Source: Limnomonas spitsbergensis (Eukaryota; Chlorophyta; Chlorophyceae; Chlamydomonadales). From it: a DNA stretch of 64,000 nt. The stretch covers positions 5,398,001-5,462,000 of the forward strand of contig JAYJMM010000120.1 of the NCBI GenBank assembly GCA_037349105.1, read 5' to 3'. Of this stretch, positions 52,501 through 63,371 are shown piece after piece (within the stretch, counting starts at the first letter, position 1; the number at the start of each line of letters is the position of its first letter). The notes beneath the pieces were generated by a model that was given only the letters and a program-made list of their open reading frames with translations, did no database searches and was not told the origin of the DNA. Both the position numbers and the translations under genes were made by a program.

Positions 52501-55500
52501 AGCCAGGCATACAAGGTGGAGCATTAGAAGGGGGGCGTCAGCAAATTTATGACAGGCTCTATTACAACTTGTATTAGTATGAAGGACATGACACTGCGTT
52601 CATTATCACCGGAATGTGTTTTTTCATAGCGTATCAAGTTAACATGGATATTAAATTAAGCTTCATTTTGGCCCGGTATTGCTCAATTGCTGTATGAGGG
52701 TGCAGGCCATAGGGTGTGGACTTCTTGAGTGAAGGTTAGAAAGTGTGAAGGATTCTCAAGTAAGGTTCGAAAGTGTGGAGGATTCTCGAGTAAGGTTGGA
52801 AAGTGTGAAGGATTCTCCTTGGAGTCCACACTTGCACGGAGAAAGAATATCGAAAACTGTATACTTCGATTCCGGCGAGCTTACTGTATCGGTTGTAAAT
52901 TCGTTGACCTCATCCTCACTCCTCCACTCCTTCCCTCCTTCTCCCCGCCCCTCACTCTATCTCCCCGCCCCCCCACACCTTCCGTCCATCTCTCTGCCCC
53001 CCTCACTTCTTCCAAGCTGCCCCTCGCCCCCTCACTCCTTCACTCCATCCCCCACCCCTTCGCTCCTCCTCCCCGCCCCCTCGCTCCTTCCCCCCGCCCC
53101 CTCAGTCCTTCCCCCAACCCCTTGGTCCTTCTCCCCGCCCCAACACTCCTCCCCCCTGCCCCTACACTCCTTCCCCCCGCCCCCTCACTCCTTCCCCCCG
53201 CCCCCTCACTCCTTCCCTCCGCCCCCTCACTCCTTCCCTTCGCCCCCTCACTCCTCCCCCCAGCCCCCTCAGTCCTCCCCTCAGCCCCCTCACTCCTCCC
53301 CTCAGCCCACTCACTCCTCCCCTCAGCCCCCTCAAGCTCCCTCACTCCTCCCCTCAGCCTCCTCAGCCCTCCCCCCTGCCCCTTCACTCCTTCTCCCCAC
53401 CCCCTCAGTCCTCCCCTCAGCCCCCTCAGTCCTTCTCCCCTCCCCCTCAGTCCTCCCCACCGCCCCCTCGGTACTCCCCCCTGCCCCTTCACTCCTTCTC
53501 CCTGTCCCCTCACTCCCTCTCCCTGCCCCTTCACTCCTTCCCCCCGCCCCCTCACTCCATCCTCCCGCCCCCTCAGTCCTTCCCCCCGCCCCCTCACTCC
53601 ATCCCCCCGCCCCCTCAGTCCTTCCCCCCGCCCACTCACTCCGTCCCCCCGCCCCCCCAGTCCATCTCCCCGCCCCATCACTCCATCCCCCTGCCCCCCA
53701 AGTCCACCCCCCCACTCCCGCATCCTTCTCCCTGCCCCCCCACTCCTTCACTCCTTCTCCCTACCCCCCCACTCCCTCCCTCCACCTCCCCCCCGCCCCC
53801 TCACTCCTTCTCCCTACCCCCCCACTCCCTCCCTCCTTCCCCCTACCCCCCCACTCCCTCCCTACTTCTCCCTGCCCCCCCCACTCCCTCCCTCCTTCTC
53901 CCTGCCCCCCCCCACTCCTTCCATCCTTTTCCCTGCCCCCCCACTCCTTCCCTCCTTCTCCCTGCCCCCCCCACTCCCTCCCTCCTCCTCCCTGCCCCCC
54001 CACTCCCTCCCTCCTCCTCCCTGCCCCCCCACTCCTTCCCTCCTTCTACCTGCCCCCCCACTCCCTCCCTCCTTCTCCCTGCCCCCCACTCCCTCCCTCC
54101 TTCTCCCTGCCCCCCCACTCCCTCCATCCCTCTCCCTGCCCCCCCACTCCCTCCCTCCTCCTCCCTGCCCCCCCACTCCCTCCCTCCTTCTCCCTGCCCC
54201 CCCACTCCCTCCCTCCTTCTCCATACCCCCACACTCCTTCTCCCTGCCCCCCCACTCCCTCCATCCCTCTCCATGCCCCCCCCACTCCTTCCCTCCTCCT
54301 CCCTGCCCCCCCACCCACTCCTTCCCTCCTCCTTCCTGCCCCCCCCCCCCCACTCCTTCCCTCCTCCTCCCTGCCCACCCCCCCCACTCCTTCCCTCCTC
54401 CTCCCCCCCCCCCCCCATATCCTTCCCTCCTTCTCCCTGCCCCCCCCCACTCCCTCCCTCCTTCTCCCTGCCCCCCCCCCCCACACTCCTTCCCTCCTTC
54501 TCCCTGCCCCCCCCCCCCCACACTCCTTCCCTCCTTCTCCCTGCCCCCCCCCCCACACCTTCCCTCCTTCTCCCTGCCCCCCCCTCCCCCCACTCCTTCC
54601 CTCCTCCTCCCTGCCCCCCCCCCCCCACTCCTTCCCTCCTTCTCCCTGCCCCCCCTCCCCCCAATCCTTCCCTCCTCCTCCCTGCCCCCCCCCTCCCCCC
54701 AATCCTTCCCTCCTCCTCCCTGCCCCCCCCCCCAATCCTTACCTCCTTCTCCCTGCCCCCCCCCCCCCCCCCCACTCCTTCCCTCCTCCTCCCTGCCCCC
54801 CCCCCACTCCGTCCCTCCTCCTCCCTGCCCCCCCCCCCCCCCACTCGTTCCCTCCTCCTCCCTGCCCCCCCCCCCCCCCCAAATCCTTCCCTCTTTCTAC
54901 CTGCCCCCTCACTCCCTCCTTCCTTCTCCCTGCCCCCCCCACTCCTTCCATCCTTTTCCCTGCCCCCCCACTCCTTCCCTCCTTCTCCCTGCCCCCCCAC
55001 TCCCTCCCTCCTCCTCCCTGCCCCCCCACTCCCTCCCTCCTCCTCCCTGCCCTCCTACTCCTTCCCTCCTTCTACCTGCCCCCCCACTCCCTCCCTCCTT
55101 CTCCCTGCCCCCCACTCCCTCCCTCCTTCTCCCTGCCCCCCCCCCACTCCCTCCCTCCTCCTCCCTGCCCCCCCACTCCCTCCATCCTTCTCCCTGCCCC
55201 CCCACTCCCTCCATCCTTCTCCATACCCCCCCACTCCCTCCATCCTTCTCCATACCCCCCCACTCCCTCCATCCTTCTCCATACCCCCCCACTCCCTCCA
55301 TCCCTCTCCCTACCCCCCCCACTCCCTCCCTACTTCTCCCTGCCCCCCCCCACTCCTTCCATCCTTTTCCCTGCCCCCCCCCCCTCCTTCCCTCCTTCTC
55401 CCTGCCCCCCACTCCCTCCCTCCTCCCCCCTGCCCCCCCACTCCCTCCCTCCTCCTCCCTGCCCCCCCACTCCTTCCCTCCTTCTACCTGCCCCCCCACT

Positions 55501-57572
55501 CCCTCCCTCCATCTCCCTGCCCCCCACTCCCTCCCTCCTTCTCCCTGCCCCCCCACTCCCCCCCTCCCTCTCCCTGCCCCCCCACTCCCTCCCTCCTCCT
55601 CCCTGCACCCCCACTCCCTCCCTCCTTCTCCCTGCCCCCCCACTCCCTCCATCCTTCTCCATACCCCCACACTCCTTCTCCCTGCCCCCCCCCCCACTCC
55701 CTCCATCCCTCTCCCTGCCCCCCACTCCTTCCCTCCTCCTCCCTGCCCCCCCCCCCACCACTCCTTCCCTCCTCCTTCCTGCCCCCCCCCCACTCCTTCC
55801 CTCCTCCTCCCTGCCCACCCCCCCACTCCTTCCCTCCTCCTCCCCCCCCACCCCCCCCACTCCTTCCCTCCTTCTCCCTGCCCCCCCCCCCCCCACTCCT
55901 TCCCTCCTTCTCCCTGCACCCCCCCCCCACACACTCCTTCCTTCCTTCTCCCTGCCCCCCCCCACACCTTCCCTCCTTCTCCCTGCCCCCCCCTCCCCCC
56001 CCTCCTCCTCCCTGCCCCCCCCCCCACTCCTTCCCTCTTTCTCCCTGCCCCCCCCTCCTCCCAAATCCTTCCCTCCTCCTCCCTGCCCCCCCCTCCCCCC
56101 ACTCCTTCCCTCCTCCTCCCTGCCCCCCCCCCCCCCCAATCCTTCTCTCCTTCTCCCTGCCCCCCCCCAAATCCTTCTCTCCTTCTCCCTGCCCTTCCCC
56201 CACTCCTTCCCTCCTCATCCCTGCCCCCCCCCCAATCCTTCCCTCTTTCTACCTGCCCCCTCACTCCTTCCCTCCTTCTGCCTGCCCCCCCAGTCCCTCT
56301 CTCCTTCTACCTGCCCCCTCACTCCTTCCCTCCTTCTCCCTGCCCCCCCAGTCCCTCTCTCCTTCTCCCCGCCCCCTCACTCCTTCCCTCCTTCTCCCTG
56401 CCCCCTCACTCCTTCCCTCCTCCTCCCTGCCCACTCACTCCTTCCCTCCTTCTCCCTGCCCCCCCACTCTTTCCCTTCTTCTCCCTGCCCCCTCACTCCT
56501 TCCCTCCTTCTCCCTGCCCCCCCACTCCTTCCCTTCTTCTCCCTGCCCCCTCACTCCTTCCCTCCTTCTACCTGCCCCCCCACTCCTTCCCTCCTTCTCC
56601 CTGCCCCCCCACTCCCTCCCTCCTTCTCCCTGCCCCCCCACTCCTTTCCTCCTTCTCCCTGCCCCCTCACTCCCTCCTTCCTTCTCCCTGCCCCCCCACT
56701 CCCTCCCTCCTTCTCCCTGCCCTCTCACTCCCTCCCTCCTTCTCCCAGCCCACCCACTTCTTCCCTTCTTCTCCCTGCCCCCTCACTCCTTCCCTCCTTC
56801 TCCCCGCCCCCTCACTCCTTCCCTCCTTCTCCCTGCCCCCTCACTCCTTCCCTCCTTCTCCCCGCCCCCTCAGTCCCTCCCTCCTTCTACCTGCCCCCCC
56901 ACTCCTTCCCTTCTTCTCCCTGCCCCCTCACTCCTTCCCTCCTTCTCCCCGCCCCCTCGCTCCTTCCCTCCTTCTACCTGCCCCCCCAGTCCCTCCTTCC
57001 TTCTCCCTGCCCCCCCAGTCCCTCCCTCCTTCTCCCTGCCCCCCCAGTCCCTCCCTCCTTATCCCTGCCGCCCCAGTCCCTCCCTCCTTCTCCCTGCCCC
57101 CCCAGTCCCTCCCTCCTTCTCCCTGCCCCCCCAGTCCCTCCCTCCTTCTCCCTGCCCCCCCAGTCCCCCCCTCCTTCTCCCTGCCCCCCCAGTCCCTCCC
57201 TCCTTCTCCCTGCCCCCCCACTCCTTCCTTCCTTCTCCCTGCCCCCCCCCCGACACACTTCTTCCCTCCTTCTCCCTGCCCCCCCACTCCCACCCTCCTC
57301 CCTGCCCCCCCACTCCTTCCTTCCTTCTCCCCGCCCCCCTCCCCCCACACACACACTCCTTCCCTCCTTCTCCCTGCCCCCCAAATCCCTCCCTCCTTCT
57401 CCCTGCGCCCCCAACCCTCCTTCCTGCCTGCCCTCCCTGTTTGCTCTAATCCTCCCTCACCCCGCCTCACTCCCTCACCCCTGCTCAGGTGGAGGACCTG
57501 TGCTTGGGCGCTCTCCGCTGGCGCCTGGGTCCACACTTCCTGCACGCGGAGGTGCCCGGAAACCAGTTGTAA
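49557..57572 (+). CDS. Unknown gene 4, 3' exons with one membrane segment (stop at 57570)
   Basis: Five exons, all joined at phase 0: 49557-49764 (after TGTTGCAG, donor GTGGGT), 50884-51276 (after GCTGACTCAG, donor GTTCGG), 51817-51867 (after CCCTTTCAG, donor GTGTGA), 52426-52515 (after GGTTCCAG, donor GTGGAG) and 57489-57572 (after CCTGCTCAG, ends TAA). The first contains a likely membrane segment, HLFGLACTWGFTAYAICLG; the second starts RILETTPKLCSALLRSTC and then becomes Ala-rich and strongly acidic (LDDDEEDSVVRDVEDRSSGD), a disordered linker. The last three read DVDLYSVLFTCIHMATK, VCDRPQSPKVLRQTLRK.. and VEDLCLGALRWRLGPHFLHA. No family was recognised. The final exon may use a donor rather than the TAA, in which case the gene continues. 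It is probably one gene with the exons from 42799. Confidence 0.55.
49770..50015 (+). repeat. Degenerate telomere-like repeats in an intron
   Basis: Repeated GGGTTTAGGGCT, AGGGCTTAGGGT and GGGCTCAGGG words, a TTTAGGG-type motif. They start right after the donor of exon 49557-49764. A short inverse stretch (AAACCCTA, CTAAACCCTAA) lies at 14682-14707, just inside another intron. Confidence 0.8.
50330..50500 (+). mobile_element. Degenerate LINE 3' tail
   Basis: Pyrimidine-rich stretch, GGTTGGGCGTGG, then CGACGCGTCTGAGTC..CAGCAGGGCCCAGAGATG and TTGACGTC: the order of the tail family with many changes. It lies in intron 49765-50883. Confidence 0.5.
50688..50830. repeat. 39-bp repeat (~3.6 copies) before exon 50884
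   Basis: The unit is TGTTGGAAATCAATGGAACA, TATGCAACCTATATGCATG, 39 bp (13 codons), without stops in any plus-strand frame. It is intronic, ending about 55 bp before the acceptor at 50883. Confidence 0.92.
52120..52420. repeat. Pyrimidine-rich repeats before exon 52426
   Basis: CCCCCCTGATGTCC words (52130-52190), then about five units of ~45 bp: CCTCTTCTTCCCTGTGAATG, TTGTTACCTCTCTGTCC. The block ends at the acceptor of exon 52426. Confidence 0.9.
52905..57487 (+). repeat. 4.6-kb polypyrimidine array ending at an acceptor
   Basis: Units of about 23-31 bp made almost only of C and T with single A and G: CCCCTCACTCCTTCCCCCCG in the first part, CTCCCTCCTTCTCCCTGCCC, CCCCA in the rest. Blocks near 53860-54890 and 55310-56260 resemble each other, indicating an internal duplication of about 1.4 kb. 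All plus-strand frames are nearly stop-free (Pro/Ser/Leu, up to 1676 codons) and the minus strand is Gly/Arg/Glu-rich; none is a gene. The array supplies the pyrimidine tract of the acceptor at 57488. Confidence 0.97.
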
Positions 57573-59190
57573 ACGGATGTGTACCTCGGGAATCAGCTGT
57601 CGACGGATGTGTACCTCAGGAATCAGTTACCGACGGACGGCTGTATAGAAAGGAGAGGGAGGGAGGCAGAATGGACGGCCTGCGTTTTTGCAGCAAAGGT
57701 CCCTTCAAGGAGGCGAGGACAGCTCTGCACAAGTGTCATGTACGTTGTACAGGGCTCCATCATCGATCGTCCTGAATCCCATGCACCCTGGCTTGATCGG
57801 CCGGATGCATGGGAATTTAGGATGCTTGCTAGCTGTCCGGGGTGCCACCTGTTGTGCCCTCGAAAAGACACATGAACATGGAAAAGGAAATGAGATTTCG
57901 GTTTTTGCCCAACGTTTTTTTGCCTGAGCAAGGTTTCGGGGGAAATTCTGTTTTTCAAAGATTCATTGCTGCAGTTACTCCTCGCTCGGTGCACACAACA
58001 GAGGGCGCGATGCCTGGGAGGGGTCAGACACCCTCGTGTTGTAGGCACGGGAGGTGGAGGGATTGGGCAGTGTGGAGAGAGGCGGAAGCAGCGTAGGTGG
58101 GCAGCAGTGGAGTCGCACTTTGTCTGTGGTGGACACTGATGGAGACGTGTCGTAGCGTTCAAGACTTCAAGGAGTGCTCCATCCACCGTGGGTAGGTGCC
58201 AAGGGCCTAAGTGCTGATCTGGCTGGCCATGCTGACGTGGTATGTGGAAACGCCACGGACGCTCAGCCCATCTTACAAGCCAGCTGACTTGCCTGGACTC
58301 TCATACCGCCCCTGTCTGCGAGGCGTAGCTTCCAGATTCCATTCTTCCTTTAACCGCGTAGTCATTTTGTTGTTTATTTTGTCGATAATGGCCAGTTGTT
58401 TCAAAATATTAACAAGATTATGCTTATGTCACTTTTTTTTGCTGGGGCTTGCTTTCCTTATGCCCTCTTTATGAAGTGATGCTTCCACCTGGGAATCTCC
58501 ACAGCATCGTATCCAGGTTTATGCCCACGCCACACCGTGGTTGTTTGCTGAAATGAAGTTAAGAGGGACGACAATATTTCTCTTGATGGTAGTCTACTAG
58601 TTGTTTAGTGCTCAAGTTCATGCAAGGACATGTTCCTTGCGTCCAATGTGATGCTCGCAGTCGAATATATATGTATATATACCCTATGGACCTTTCCACC
58701 TGCTTTTCCACCTGATTTGAACTACATTTGAACCTGCCGGTCGCTAGAAAGTAATTGATGTACAAAACAAACCATACGGAAATGCAAAAACCGAACTCAA
58801 CCGCTATACTGACTTTTTTATTTGGTATTGACTTTGGGATGGTCTGCCAAAAGTAATTTACAAAGTATGTTATTACGGTTGTTATGATAAATGTATTTAT
58901 CGATGGCTTTGACCCCTGCTGCGAATCGACAGCTCGCCCGTTTGATTGACTGGTCAATGTGCGTGGCGTGCCACTGGCATTTACATGTCCGGCAAGGACT
59001 GGCATCTCTCATTGCCGTTTACCCACGCCTGTCTACTGGTATTCAGTACCGATATTTATTTTGTGTACTGATTTATTGAGGATGATGTGAAGTATAACCA
59101 AGTCTTACTGGTAGTCTCAAGAAATGTCTCGTTTTAATCAGTTGGACGTTGACCCTGTTCATGTTACGAACAGTGCATCCCCTGCTGTGA
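57573..59190. other. 3' flank of gene 4; no further gene recognised
   Basis: A 30-bp duplication follows the stop (57573-57640, GACGGATGTGTACCTC twice). A 188-codon minus-strand frame at 57623-58186 is Cys/Pro/His-rich without a domain or splice context and is not called. The rest is AT-richer sequence with nothing recognised. Confidence 0.45.
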
Positions 59191-59204
59191 GCGCTGCTAC
59201 TCAT

Positions 59205-59610
59205 GGCAATGACGTTACACCTCTGGGCCCGCTCAAAGCTCGGCCGCGAGGGCGCTCAACTGTTCAAAAGGGAGAAAAGAAGACACTAAAAGGAAGAGGG
59301 GGGGGAAAGAACAAAAGGAGAGGACGGGAAGGCAGTGAATACCAAGTCCGACACCTGAGTTCCACTAGAGACTAGCCCTCAACAAAGCCTCTGAGAAAAG
59401 AAAGGTCCACAAAAGCAAGCGTGTCCCACCCCTGCTTGACCGCGAGGGCGCCCCACTGATCAGAAGGGAGAAGAGAAGAAAGTAAAAAGGGGGCAAACAA
59501 CAGAGGGGGGGGGCAAAAAAGGGAGGGGCACCATTCCCAAAAATAAAACGAGCACCCAACAAGCCTACCACCCACCCACCACCCCGCCTCCGGAGCCATT
59601 CAAATTCAAA
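59205..59610 (-). mobile_element. LINE 3' fragments (nested)
   Basis: On the minus strand, the end of a LINE coding region (GGGACACGCTTGCTTTTGTG, compare 60195-60215) runs through a stop into a pyrimidine-rich 3' UTR, then GAGCGCCCTCGCGGCCGAGC, GGGCCCAGAGGTGTAACG and TCATTGC at 59205. A second 3' UTR start (GGGCGCCCTCGCGGTC at about 59440-59455) precedes it, so two insertions are stacked. This copy ties the short tails elsewhere to a LINE. Confidence 0.75.
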
Positions 59611-60149
59611 TATCGCAGTCAAAATTCGAAATTACAGGGCATGTAAGGGGGTGTTTTTTGATCAGCTCGTCAAGGCGCTTCTACTGGTATATTTCAATTC
59701 GTTAGGTGATGACATGCCAACAGTCAATTAAGAATGACTCAGCTGGTTTCGGGGGATGTCCAATGGAGCCAAACCCTCAATGGATGTGGGGGGGGCAGGG
59801 GGTCATGTGGTAATTCAAGCAACATTTAAGATGTAAATGGACTCATGTTGGCAAGGAGAACACATTGGTGCCGCTGCCAGCCTCAACAGACCTCAAGAAA
59901 AAAAGATACGGAGTTTGAAACATTGTTGGATTCTTTGGGGGACCCCCCCCCTCCCCCCCCCCTAGCTTTGCCCCCCCATATCTCCCACCCCCCTGGGCCA
60001 AAAAACATTTAAAATAGAAAGCTATGGAACGCTCTTGTTAAGCTCTAGAAAAAAGGAGGGTGGGTCGATTTTTTGTTTTTGCCCCCCTCGCAAACAACAA
60101 CAAAAAGAAAGGACCAAAAGGGAAGGCCAGAAAGGCAAATGACACGGGC
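59611..60149. other. Gene-free stretch before the LINE
   Basis: Contains long C runs at 59940-59995 and an AT-rich patch; probably the LINE 3' UTR and flank. No gene seen. Confidence 0.4.
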
Positions 60150-60168
60150 GCCTCAGAATCCCTGGCGA

Positions 60169-63100
60169 CTAACCCTCAACAATGCCCACAACACAGTCCA
60201 AAAAAGCAAGTGCATCCCACCCTTGCTCAGCCTGGTACAGCTGGTGGAAGTTAGTGGCAGCGCCCGGAGGACCTGCCCACCCCCGCTGCCGTAACTGCTC
60301 CCTGACACTAGGGCACTGGAACCACACATGTAGCGCATCCTCCACCTGCTCGCTATCCCCCCGTGCCCAACACCGCTGGCAGCAGCGTGCCTGTCGCCGC
60401 TGACCGTTGCGCCGTCCTCTGGTATCAGCCGTGCTGATTGCGCCGAGCCGCAGTCGCAAATTTATGCGCACACAAGCACACTCCCTTTGGCTAGTGCGGC
60501 TCTTGGCTTGCGCCAGTACGGCACCCGCCGTGGACTGGAACCAGGCGCGGTAGGTCGCCGCAGATCTGTGCTCGGTGGTAGGATCCCTGGGGACCCACCG
60601 CCGCTTGCGTCCAACCGTGCTTGCTCGTATGCTGCGTCAACGAGTGCCAACACCTTGGTGACGGGTAGGCGCTGTAGGGCAGCTGTTGCCTCGCGCAAGG
60701 TGGGGGTGGCTGCCCCCCGCTCCAGCTCCTCTAATGCACCCAGCAGATCAGAGCACCAGGTGCGGCCGCCAGTGCCCTGGCTGACTGCAAGCTGCATATC
60801 TGCTGCCATGGCTTCAGCCATGAGAGGGCTGTATTGCTGCGCCGCCAGTGCCACCGCTGCATTCTAGAAGCGGTGGATGTGGGTCCACCAGTCTCGCTGT
60901 AGTGGCTGGAGCTGCAGCTCTCTCAAGACTCCCCAACTGCAGGTAGCCCCGCAGCCTGGCGTAGGTGCTGAAGCAAGCTGGACTGCATTTTGCTGGAGAG
61001 ACATTGCCGCGGCCGAAGGTGGCGGGTGGCCCACACCACGTCGCCGTAGTTGGCTGATGCGGGTTGGAAGATGGCGCCTGAGGCCCACCTTGGCTGCCAT
61101 GCGGCAAACGCGGTGCAGCGCGGCAGCCAAAGGCGCCTCTGTACCCTCCATGGCCCTCTTCAGGCAGCCGCTTTCGTGCTGAGTGATGCCCAAGATCTTC
61201 AATTCTTGGACACGCTTCAACACGGCACGGTCAGGGCCGAAAACGCAAACATGGGCTGGCTGTCGGCGCTGCGCAGCTAAGCGGCTGCCAAACTCCATGA
61301 TCTCTGTCTTGGGATGAATAGCTGGCCTTTTATGCGCCTTGTGTGGCGGGAGATTACATCCGACCTCGCCGATTATAACCGACCTCGCCGACCTGGCAGG
61401 GTCTTTCTGACTCGCTGACTCACTGCTTTCTTCCGCTGTTCCACTCAATCAGTTACGACTTACTGACAATGACCTGAAGCTGTTTATGTGCCGCATACTC
61501 ATGCAAGGCATCAAGCATGCGTTGCAGCCCTGCTGGGGTGCGGGCTAGCAGGGAGAGGTCGTCTGCATACAGCAGGCAGCGTAGCTGTCGCCCCGCCTGC
61601 AGCTCAATGCCCTCTGCCGGGCACTTGGCTGCGAGCATGGCCGGCAGGTCACTGAGGTAAAGGCTAAAGAGTAGGGGGCTCAGGGGGCAGCCCTGCTTGA
61701 TGCCTCTGGTGCAAGGCACAGGACCAGTGCGCTTGTAGCCGTCAGTGAGCGTGTAAACTGCACCGGCATAAAGCGCTTGCACCGCGCGTAACAGGCATGC
61801 AGGCATGTGAAGATGCTCGCATAAATGCCGCCACAGCTGCTCCTGGGGCACGCTGTCATAGACCTTGTGAAGTCCACAAAGGCCACATGTAGCTTGCCAC
61901 GGCCTGCAGCTGCCCGTTGAGCATGGACTGCATGCCTGAGGAGGAAAGCGGCCTGGAGCGTGCTACGGCTCTGTTGAAAACAAAATTGCTCAGGAGGGAC
62001 GTGGCCGTGCAATCGCGCCCACTCATCAGTGATGGCAGTGAGCATGCTGGCATACAGCCGGTAAAGCACGCTAGTGATGGCGATGGGCCGGTAATTACCG
62101 GGATCAAGGGGGTCGCCCTTCTTGTAAACAGGCTGAATCCTGACTGGCTGCCAGGCACTAGGCAATCCCCCCCGCACCGCCATGGCCGTGAGGCGTGAAC
62201 CAGTCTTGCAGCAGATCCCTCAGCACGTGCCGTTGCTCCCCCTCTGAATCGTCCTCTATCATAGCCAACTTGATAAAGGGTGCCGCCAGACCGTCTAGGC
62301 CCGCCGAAGTGTGTACGCGCATGCGGGAGAAAGCCCTTGCGAAGCAAGAGGCAAGCTGCTCAGCTGACACGCCTAGGTCCTCCGGCTGAGCGGTGGTAGG
62401 GGGCAAGTTTGCCTGTGGCGCCGCAGGAGTGGGGGGCACAGTGGCGGTGAATTGCTGTCGCAGGTGTGCCTCTCACTTCAGGGAGGAGACAGCCGTGGTG
62501 GGGCAGGTCTGCCGCCTCTCTTGCAGCTGCTGCTGGTAGACGTTGCACTCGCTACGCTGCAGCCTGTCAGCTATAGCCGCTGCCATATGGCACGTGTAGT
62601 AGCGGCGACGTCGTCGTGCTGTGGACTTGTAGCGCTGCCTGGCTGCCTTGCGCTCTGGGCCTGGGGCACTGCAAAGCGACTTCGCTCGCAGCACAGCATA
62701 GGCGCTCTGAACCTCCGCATCCCACCAGGGGGGGCGCTGATGCTGCCCACGCTGGGCATGGGGCCGCGGAGTGCGCACCATGCCAGCAGCTTCGGCCGCA
62801 GACCAAATCACAGCAGTGAGCGCCGCTGCGGCTGCCTCGTCGTCACCTGCCGCAATGGCCAGGCTGCAGCGCTGTAGGCCCTGCTCATCGCGGGCTAGCG
62901 CTGCGCTGTAAATGTGTGCCTTATCAGCTCTCCAGGTCAGGATGGTTTGACAGCTTCCTGCTGGCTGGCCAGCATCGGGCTGACCTCCCCCCACGTCTAT
63001 GCCGCTCTCTACCGGAGGTTGAAAGGTCGCCGCAACCGGACGATGCTCCAAGAGGTCCGGTCGGGTGGGAAGCACCCCGCTCACCTCTACCTGCCTCCAC

Positions 63101-63252
63101 ATGTTACATGGCACCGCGATGTGGTCAACACGGGACCGGCCAGTAGCTGCAAGGAAAGATGCGTCTCCTTGGTCACCCTTGCGGCCCGTGAGCAGCAGCA
63201 TCCTGGAGGCCGCCGCTGCGTTAAGCAGCATCCGAGCCTGCGGTCTAAGCAT
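60169..63252 (-). pseudogene. LINE endonuclease/reverse transcriptase, frameshifted
   Basis: Reading the minus strand: 63252-62473 (260 codons) has the endonuclease end (SRVDHIAVP.., with EHRPVAATF in place of the usual SDHxPV) and a linker (RPPWWDAEVQSAYAVLRAK). 62439-62158 has SAGLDGLAAPFIKLA, the start of the RT. In a shifted frame 62183-61680 follows with YKKGDPLDPGNYRPIAITSV and FVDFTR; in another frame 61851-61453 gives RGIKQGCPLSPLLFSLYL and the catalytic LLYADDLSLL. 61448-60864 continues (KTEIMEFGS, LKILGITQ), and 60471-60169 ends with CCQRCWARGDSEQVEDALHV, a CCHC-like C-terminal region. Several frameshifts and stops show it is inactive. The domain order suits an L1-like or related APE clade; the clade is not determined. 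Confidence 0.85.
61311..61458 (-). mobile_element. 148-bp insertion in the LINE, related to Helitron-like copies A/B/C
   Basis: Breaks the RT between the codons for ..VSK and TEIM (expected contiguous). On the minus strand the insert begins TCGTAACTGATTGAGTGG, contains GGCGAGGTCGG twice and ATCTCCCGCCACACAAGGCG, and ends GGCCAGCTATTCATCCC. These are the words of 32530-32770 in copy A with the middle deleted. AAG (CTT on the plus strand) stands on both sides (61308-61310, 61459-61461). Confidence 0.7.
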
Positions 63253-63289
63253 TCTGGGCGGCTCACCGCATGTGATTTCTTTTCATGTC

Positions 63290-63363
63290 AATGACATGAC
63301 ACCTATGGGCCGTGCTGAGACGACTCGGCTGCGTGGTCGCCCATGACTGTTCATCTATTCCTG
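63290..63363 (-). mobile_element. 74-bp LINE tail with 8-bp TSD
   Basis: The minus strand ends CACGGCCCATAGGTGTCATG, TCATT. It is flanked by TTCATGTC at 63282-63289 and 63364-63371. It lies directly at the 5' end of the larger LINE and in the same orientation. Confidence 0.7.
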
Positions 63364-63371
63364 TTCATGTC

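Larger units (their letters stand above)
60150..63280 (-). mobile_element. 5'-truncated non-LTR retrotransposon (LINE)
   Basis: About 3.1 kb on the minus strand with, in order, the end of an APE-type endonuclease, a linker, a reverse transcriptase and a C-terminal Cys-rich region. The 5' end lies near 63280, next to another LINE tail. The characteristic tail end is not seen downstream of the last frame at 60169. The RT is interrupted by a 148-bp insertion at 61311-61458. Confidence 0.88.

Noticed and set aside
53843..56264. Long Gly/Arg/Glu-rich minus-strand frames (385 and 451 codons)
   Set aside because: Complement of the polypyrimidine array; no support.
52729..57775. Two overlapping plus-strand frames of about 1640 and 1680 codons, Pro/Ser/Leu-rich
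   Set aside because: Both arise from a stop-free pyrimidine repeat. They overlap each other in different frames, have no domain, and lie in the intron between two well-formed exons (52515 and 57489).
57623..58186. 188-codon minus-strand frame
   Set aside because: Cys/Pro/His-rich without a domain, no splice context, located in the 3' flank of gene 4.
59365..59622. 85-codon minus-strand frame with Phe/Pro-rich sequence
   Set aside because: Lies in stacked LINE 3' fragments.
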